Source: Hongsoonwoonella zoysiae (GTDB lineage Bacteria; Pseudomonadota; Alphaproteobacteria; Rhizobiales; Stappiaceae). From it: a stretch of DNA of 64,000 nt. The DNA is taken from assembly GCF_013266695.1 (NCBI RefSeq), contig NZ_JABRXF010000001.1, positions 1,493,736 to 1,557,735 on the forward strand. The letters are read 5' to 3'. The translations under genes and the position numbers were made by a program. The notes beneath the pieces are model-generated. The model saw only the letters and a program-made list of their open reading frames with translations. It did not search any database and was not told the DNA's origin. Every line of letters begins with the position of its first letter. Positions within the stretch are counted from its first letter, which is position 1. Of the stretch, positions 62,664 through 64,000 are shown piece after piece.

Positions 62664-63490
62664 TTGGCGTGTTCCCGGCGGTTGCTGTTTTGCGGGTCGG
62701 TTCGGCGCAATCGAATCGGTACGAGCGAAAGGATAAACAGGATCAGGGCCGCGACAACGATGGATGGCCCCGACGGCGTATCATATTCAAGCGAGCCGAA
62801 GAGGCCGAGCGTGACGGCGCCGGCCCCCAGCAGCGAGGCTGTCAGCGCCATTTGCTCCGGTGTCGCCGCAAAGCGTCTTGCCGTTGCGGCCGGAATGATC
62901 AGAAGCGAGGTAATAAGGAGGATGCCGACAAGCTTCATGGCGATGGCGATGACAAGCGCCATCAGCAGCTTGAAGGCGAAGAGCGAAAGGTCCGGCTTGA
63001 GGCCTTCCGATTCCGCAAGTTCCGTGCTGACTGTCGAAGCGAGCAGCGGACGCCAGAGAAAGTAAAGCGCGCCGATCACCACCGCTCCGCCGGCATAGAT
63101 GATCGCGATGTCGCTCGTCGTCACCGCGAGAATATCGCCGAAGAGAAAGCTCAGGAGATCGACGCGGATCCACGTCATGAAGGCGACCATGACGAGGCCG
63201 ATGGCAAGGGTGGAATGCGAGAGAATACCGAGCAGCGCGTCCGTCGAAAGCCCGCCCTTTTTCTGCAGCGCCAATAGTGCGACGGAAACGAGCGCCGCGA
63301 CAATGAAGACGCCGAGCGTCAGGTCGATCTCGAACAGGAAGGCGAGCGCCACGCCAAGCAGTGCCGAATGCGCCATGGTGTCGCCGAAATAGGCCATCCG
63401 CCGCCAGACGATGAAACAGCCGAGCGGGCCTGCCGTCAGCGCCAGGCCGATGCCTGCGACAAGCGCGCGGGTGAAAAAATCGTCGAACAT
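62660..63490 (-). CDS. znuB: Zinc ABC transporter permease
   Basis: This 276-residue ABC-3 family permease has about eight spans: LVAGIGLALTAGPLGCFIVWRRMAYFGDTMAHSALLGVALA at the N-terminus (family hallmark) and MKLVGILLITSLLIIPAATARRFA. It imports Zn2+ with ZnuC and a periplasmic ZnuA (not in the window). It starts 10 bases after the znuC stop and overlaps zur. Manganese permeases are close relatives, but the zur gene and His-rich ZnuC tail favour zinc. Confidence 0.9.
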   Translation of the reverse strand: MFDDFFTRALVAGIGLALTAGPLGCFIVWRRMAYFGDTMAHSALLGVALAFLFEIDLTLGVFIVAALVSVALLALQKKGGLSTDALLGILSHSTLAIGLVMVAFMTWIRVDLLSFLFGDILAVTTSDIAIIYAGGAVVIGALYFLWRPLLASTVSTELAESEGLKPDLSLFAFKLLMALVIAIAMKLVGILLITSLLIIPAATARRFAATPEQMALTASLLGAGAVTLGLFGSLEYDTPSGPSIVVAALILFILSLVPIRLRRTDPQNSNRREHAK

Positions 63491-63500
63491 TCAAATGCTC

Positions 63501-64000
63501 TTAATGATGGTGGTCATGCTCGTGGTCCTGGTCGGAGCAGGTCTCGGCGATGGTGCCGTCGGCGAACCTCACGCGCCCGTCCGGCAGGTGCGTGTGGTCG
63601 TGGTGGTGGCTGTAGAGCGCCAGCGTTTCGGCAGCGCGCGTGCCGAAAAGCTTCAGATATTCGGCACTTGAGGCGACCGATTGCGGCGTTCCCCGGCAGC
63701 AGATATGACCGTTGAGGCAGACGACCGTGTCGGTATCCGCCATCACGACGTGAAGATCGTGCGAAATCAGCAGGATGCCGCAGCCCGTCCGGTCGCGGAT
63801 CTCCTTTATCAGCCGGTAGAGCGCCACTTGTCCCGTGAAATCCACGCCTTGCACCGGCTCGTCCAGCACCAGAAGGTCGGGCTTGCGGATGATCGCGCGG
63901 GCCAGCAGCGCGCGCTGAAATTCGCCGCCCGACAAATGCTGCACTTCCGCGCGTTCCATATGCGCAATGCCGACCGCCTCCAGCGCTTCTTCTATTTCCC
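63501..64000 (-). CDS. znuC: Zinc ABC transporter ATP-binding protein, partial
   Basis: The frame runs past the window edge, so the N-terminal part including Walker A is missing. Visible are the signature LSGGEFQRALLARAI, Walker [13 protein letters not shown], and the H-loop LISHDLHVVMA. The C-terminus carries a His-rich tail (SHHHDHTHL and DQDHEHDHHH) typical of ZnuC and probably zinc-binding. Reading upstream of the first ATG seen gives EIEEALEAVGIAHM, continuous ABC sequence, so that ATG is internal. Confidence 0.9.
   Translation of the reverse strand, partial: EIEEALEAVGIAHMERAEVQHLSGGEFQRALLARAIIRKPDLLVLDEPVQGVDFTGQVALYRLIKEIRDRTGCGILLISHDLHVVMADTDTVVCLNGHICCRGTPQSVASSAEYLKLFGTRAAETLALYSHHHDHTHLPDGRVRFADGTIAETCSDQDHEHDHHH

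Overview
This window looks like a chromosomal segment of a GC-rich alphaproteobacterium of the order Hyphomicrobiales (Rhizobiales). The evidence is a FliJ fragment whose AARQRRDNL-type region matches the rhizobial FliJ group, a DUF2336 protein, rhizobia-type intergenic palindromic repeats, and many solute-binding-protein transporters (one peptide ABC, one BMP ABC, two TRAP). No rRNA, tRNA, CRISPR, prophage or insertion sequence was recognised. Genus cannot be fixed from the sequence alone.

Layout. 0-2 kb: end of fliJ, a one-unit PqiA-like membrane protein and a DUF2336 protein. 2.4-7.9 kb: complete dipeptide ABC transporter dppABCDF. 8.0-8.7 kb: one very AT-rich orphan membrane gene, clearly foreign in composition. 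8.8-10.8 kb: arsenic resistance (arsR, arsC of the LMW-phosphatase type, acr3) with a perfect inverted repeat over the arsR start codon. 10.8-14.8 kb: hydroxyproline catabolism set (GntR regulator; DapA-family deaminase, FAD oxidase, 4-hydroxyproline epimerase). 14.9-20.1 kb: RecD-like helicase, tex, class III aminotransferase. 20.5-21.7 kb: CoA-transferase. 21.8-32.8 kb: complete five-step histidine degradation (hutF divergent from hutI-H-G-U) running into a TakP-like TRAP transporter and a zinc-less MDR oxidoreductase. 32.8-41.6 kb: a catabolic cluster of unknown substrate: TRAP transporter, acyl-CoA ligase, an acyl-CoA-dehydrogenase-fold protein lacking the catalytic Glu, an alpha/beta hydrolase and a NicX-like (2,5-dihydroxypyridine dioxygenase family) protein, divergent from a flavin reductase and a MarR regulator. 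41.6-45.1 kb: DeoR regulator, a membrane pseudo-histidine-kinase fused to a DEDDh exonuclease, and a stand-alone response regulator. 45.2-49.9 kb: BMP-type nucleoside-like ABC transporter. 50-53.1 kb: chemoreceptor and a HutC-like regulator. 53.5-57.5 kb: DUF4212 / sodium:solute symporter / DUF294 nucleotidyltransferase. 57.6-61.8 kb: hypothetical membrane protein, cytosine deaminase, eda and pgi. 62.2-64 kb: zur-znuB-znuC(partial).

How genes work together. The hut enzymes take histidine to glutamate plus formate. A perfect TATGTATATACATA palindrome lies in the spacer of the hutI promoter, and a near-copy lies before the HutC-like gene 30 kb away, suggesting one repressor controlling both sites. 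The exonuclease fusion plus receiver (42.5-45.1 kb) and the symporter/DUF294 block (53.5-57.5 kb) belong to families that are often neighbours in other proteobacteria; here they are separated by about 8.5 kb.

Most worth a second look: the NicX-like/flavin-reductase cluster, the pseudokinase-exonuclease fusion, the AT-rich orphan gene, and the shared hut operator. None can be called new without database searches.
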